Shown: piece by piece, positions 15,096-15,408 of the stretch
Position numbering within the stretch: the stretch's first letter is position 1
How the letters are laid out: every line of letters starts with the position of its first letter
Assembly (NCBI GenBank): GCA_035687895.1
Contig: DASRUE010000061.1
Span: 1-15,408 of the forward strand
DNA length: 15,408 nucleotides
Source: JAERML01 sp035687895
GTDB taxonomy: Bacteria > Bacteroidota > Ignavibacteria > UBA10030 > UBA6906
Direction: 5' to 3'
The notes under the pieces: model-generated
What the model saw: the letters and a program-made list of their open reading frames with translations, nothing else
Databases searched by the model: none
What the model was told of the DNA's origin: nothing
Program-made: the position numbers and the translations under genes

Positions 15096-15408
15096 ATGTA
15101 TCGTGTCAAACGGAAAGCGGTCTATTTTGGTATTGGGTTAATCCTGTGTACAATGGCGAACGCACAGCAGGATTCAACGACAATTGCAGACTCGCTTCTT
15201 GTGGAGTTGCAGCGGCAAATGTCGCCTCAGCTACAGCCACGACAAGCGGTTGCACGGTCCGCCCCATCAACGAACCCTGACATAAGCGCGATTGGAGATT
15301 TTCGGTCCTCATACACGAGCACCGGCAGCAGAAAAGTTGAAACTTACCTCAATGAACTTGAACTCCAGGTCGCCTCGGTTGTAGACCCTTACGCGCGTGC
15401 AGAGTTCC
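15096..15408 (+). CDS. Putative outer-membrane receptor/porin-like protein, N-terminal fragment
   Basis: Only the first 104 codons are inside the window and they remain open at the edge. The ATG at 15096 has GGAGG with 5-nt spacing. A signal peptide (residues 1-24, ending NAQ) is followed by a low-complexity Gln/Ser/Pro linker. Then comes 'NPDISAIGDFRSSY' (60-72) and 'LNELELQVASVVDPYARAEF' (85-104). From memory, the NPDIS.IGDF and VVDPYARA(D/E)F pair marks a family of outer-membrane proteins, some labelled zinc-regulated TonB-dependent receptors and found near metal ABC transporters. The upstream His/Cys-rich gene agrees with a metal role. Neither TonB box nor plug domain is visible yet. Confidence 0.78.
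   Translation, partial: MYRVKRKAVYFGIGLILCTMANAQQDSTTIADSLLVELQRQMSPQLQPRQAVARSAPSTNPDISAIGDFRSSYTSTGSRKVETYLNELELQVASVVDPYARAEF

Overview
The window looks like chromosomal DNA from a diderm (Gram-negative) bacterium of the Bacteroidota/Chlorobi/Ignavibacteria assemblage. Three things point there. At least eight proteins have exported N-termini, and most of their signal peptides end in the Ala-Gln style cleavage region common in that group. There are several outer-membrane beta-barrel type proteins. Shine-Dalgarno sequences are inconsistent, strong before some genes and absent before others. The exact lineage is inference. I see no mobile element, CRISPR array, tRNA or rRNA. Eleven complete genes and two genes cut by the window edges fill the window, and no stretch over 300 bases lacks a gene.

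Minus strand, 7024 down to 1, holds two transcription blocks. The first is dxr (isoprenoid precursor synthesis) followed 8 nt later by rseP (intramembrane site-2 protease). The second starts at a good sigma-70-like promoter (4380-4408). It encodes an exported protein with beta-sandwich/FnIII-like domains, then an exported FecR-domain protein 17 nt downstream. After a hairpin comes a very large exported Ig-plus-beta-barrel protein, open for 796 codons and leaving the window at position 1. The last three look like one uncharacterised envelope module.

Plus strand, 7202 to 13832, is a co-directional run of five exported proteins ending at a clear intrinsic terminator. They are a TPR-repeat protein, a catalytically competent M16 zinc peptidase, an M16 homologue without the zinc site but with the R/Y pair, an exported GATase-like protein (relatives are often labelled asparagine synthetase B), and a small outer-membrane beta-barrel. 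The two M16 genes look like the complementary halves of a heterodimeric M16B peptidase.

At 13890-14552 (minus) a convergent HD-domain phosphohydrolase shares the terminator region. From its divergent promoter region, a small His/Cys-rich exported protein (14671-15018) precedes the start of an outer-membrane receptor/porin-like gene (15096 to the window end). This pair suggests metal acquisition or handling. The most promising leads for undescribed biology are the FecR/FnIII/Ig-barrel module, the M16 pair with an exported GATase-like enzyme, and the His/Cys-rich protein plus outer-membrane protein pair.
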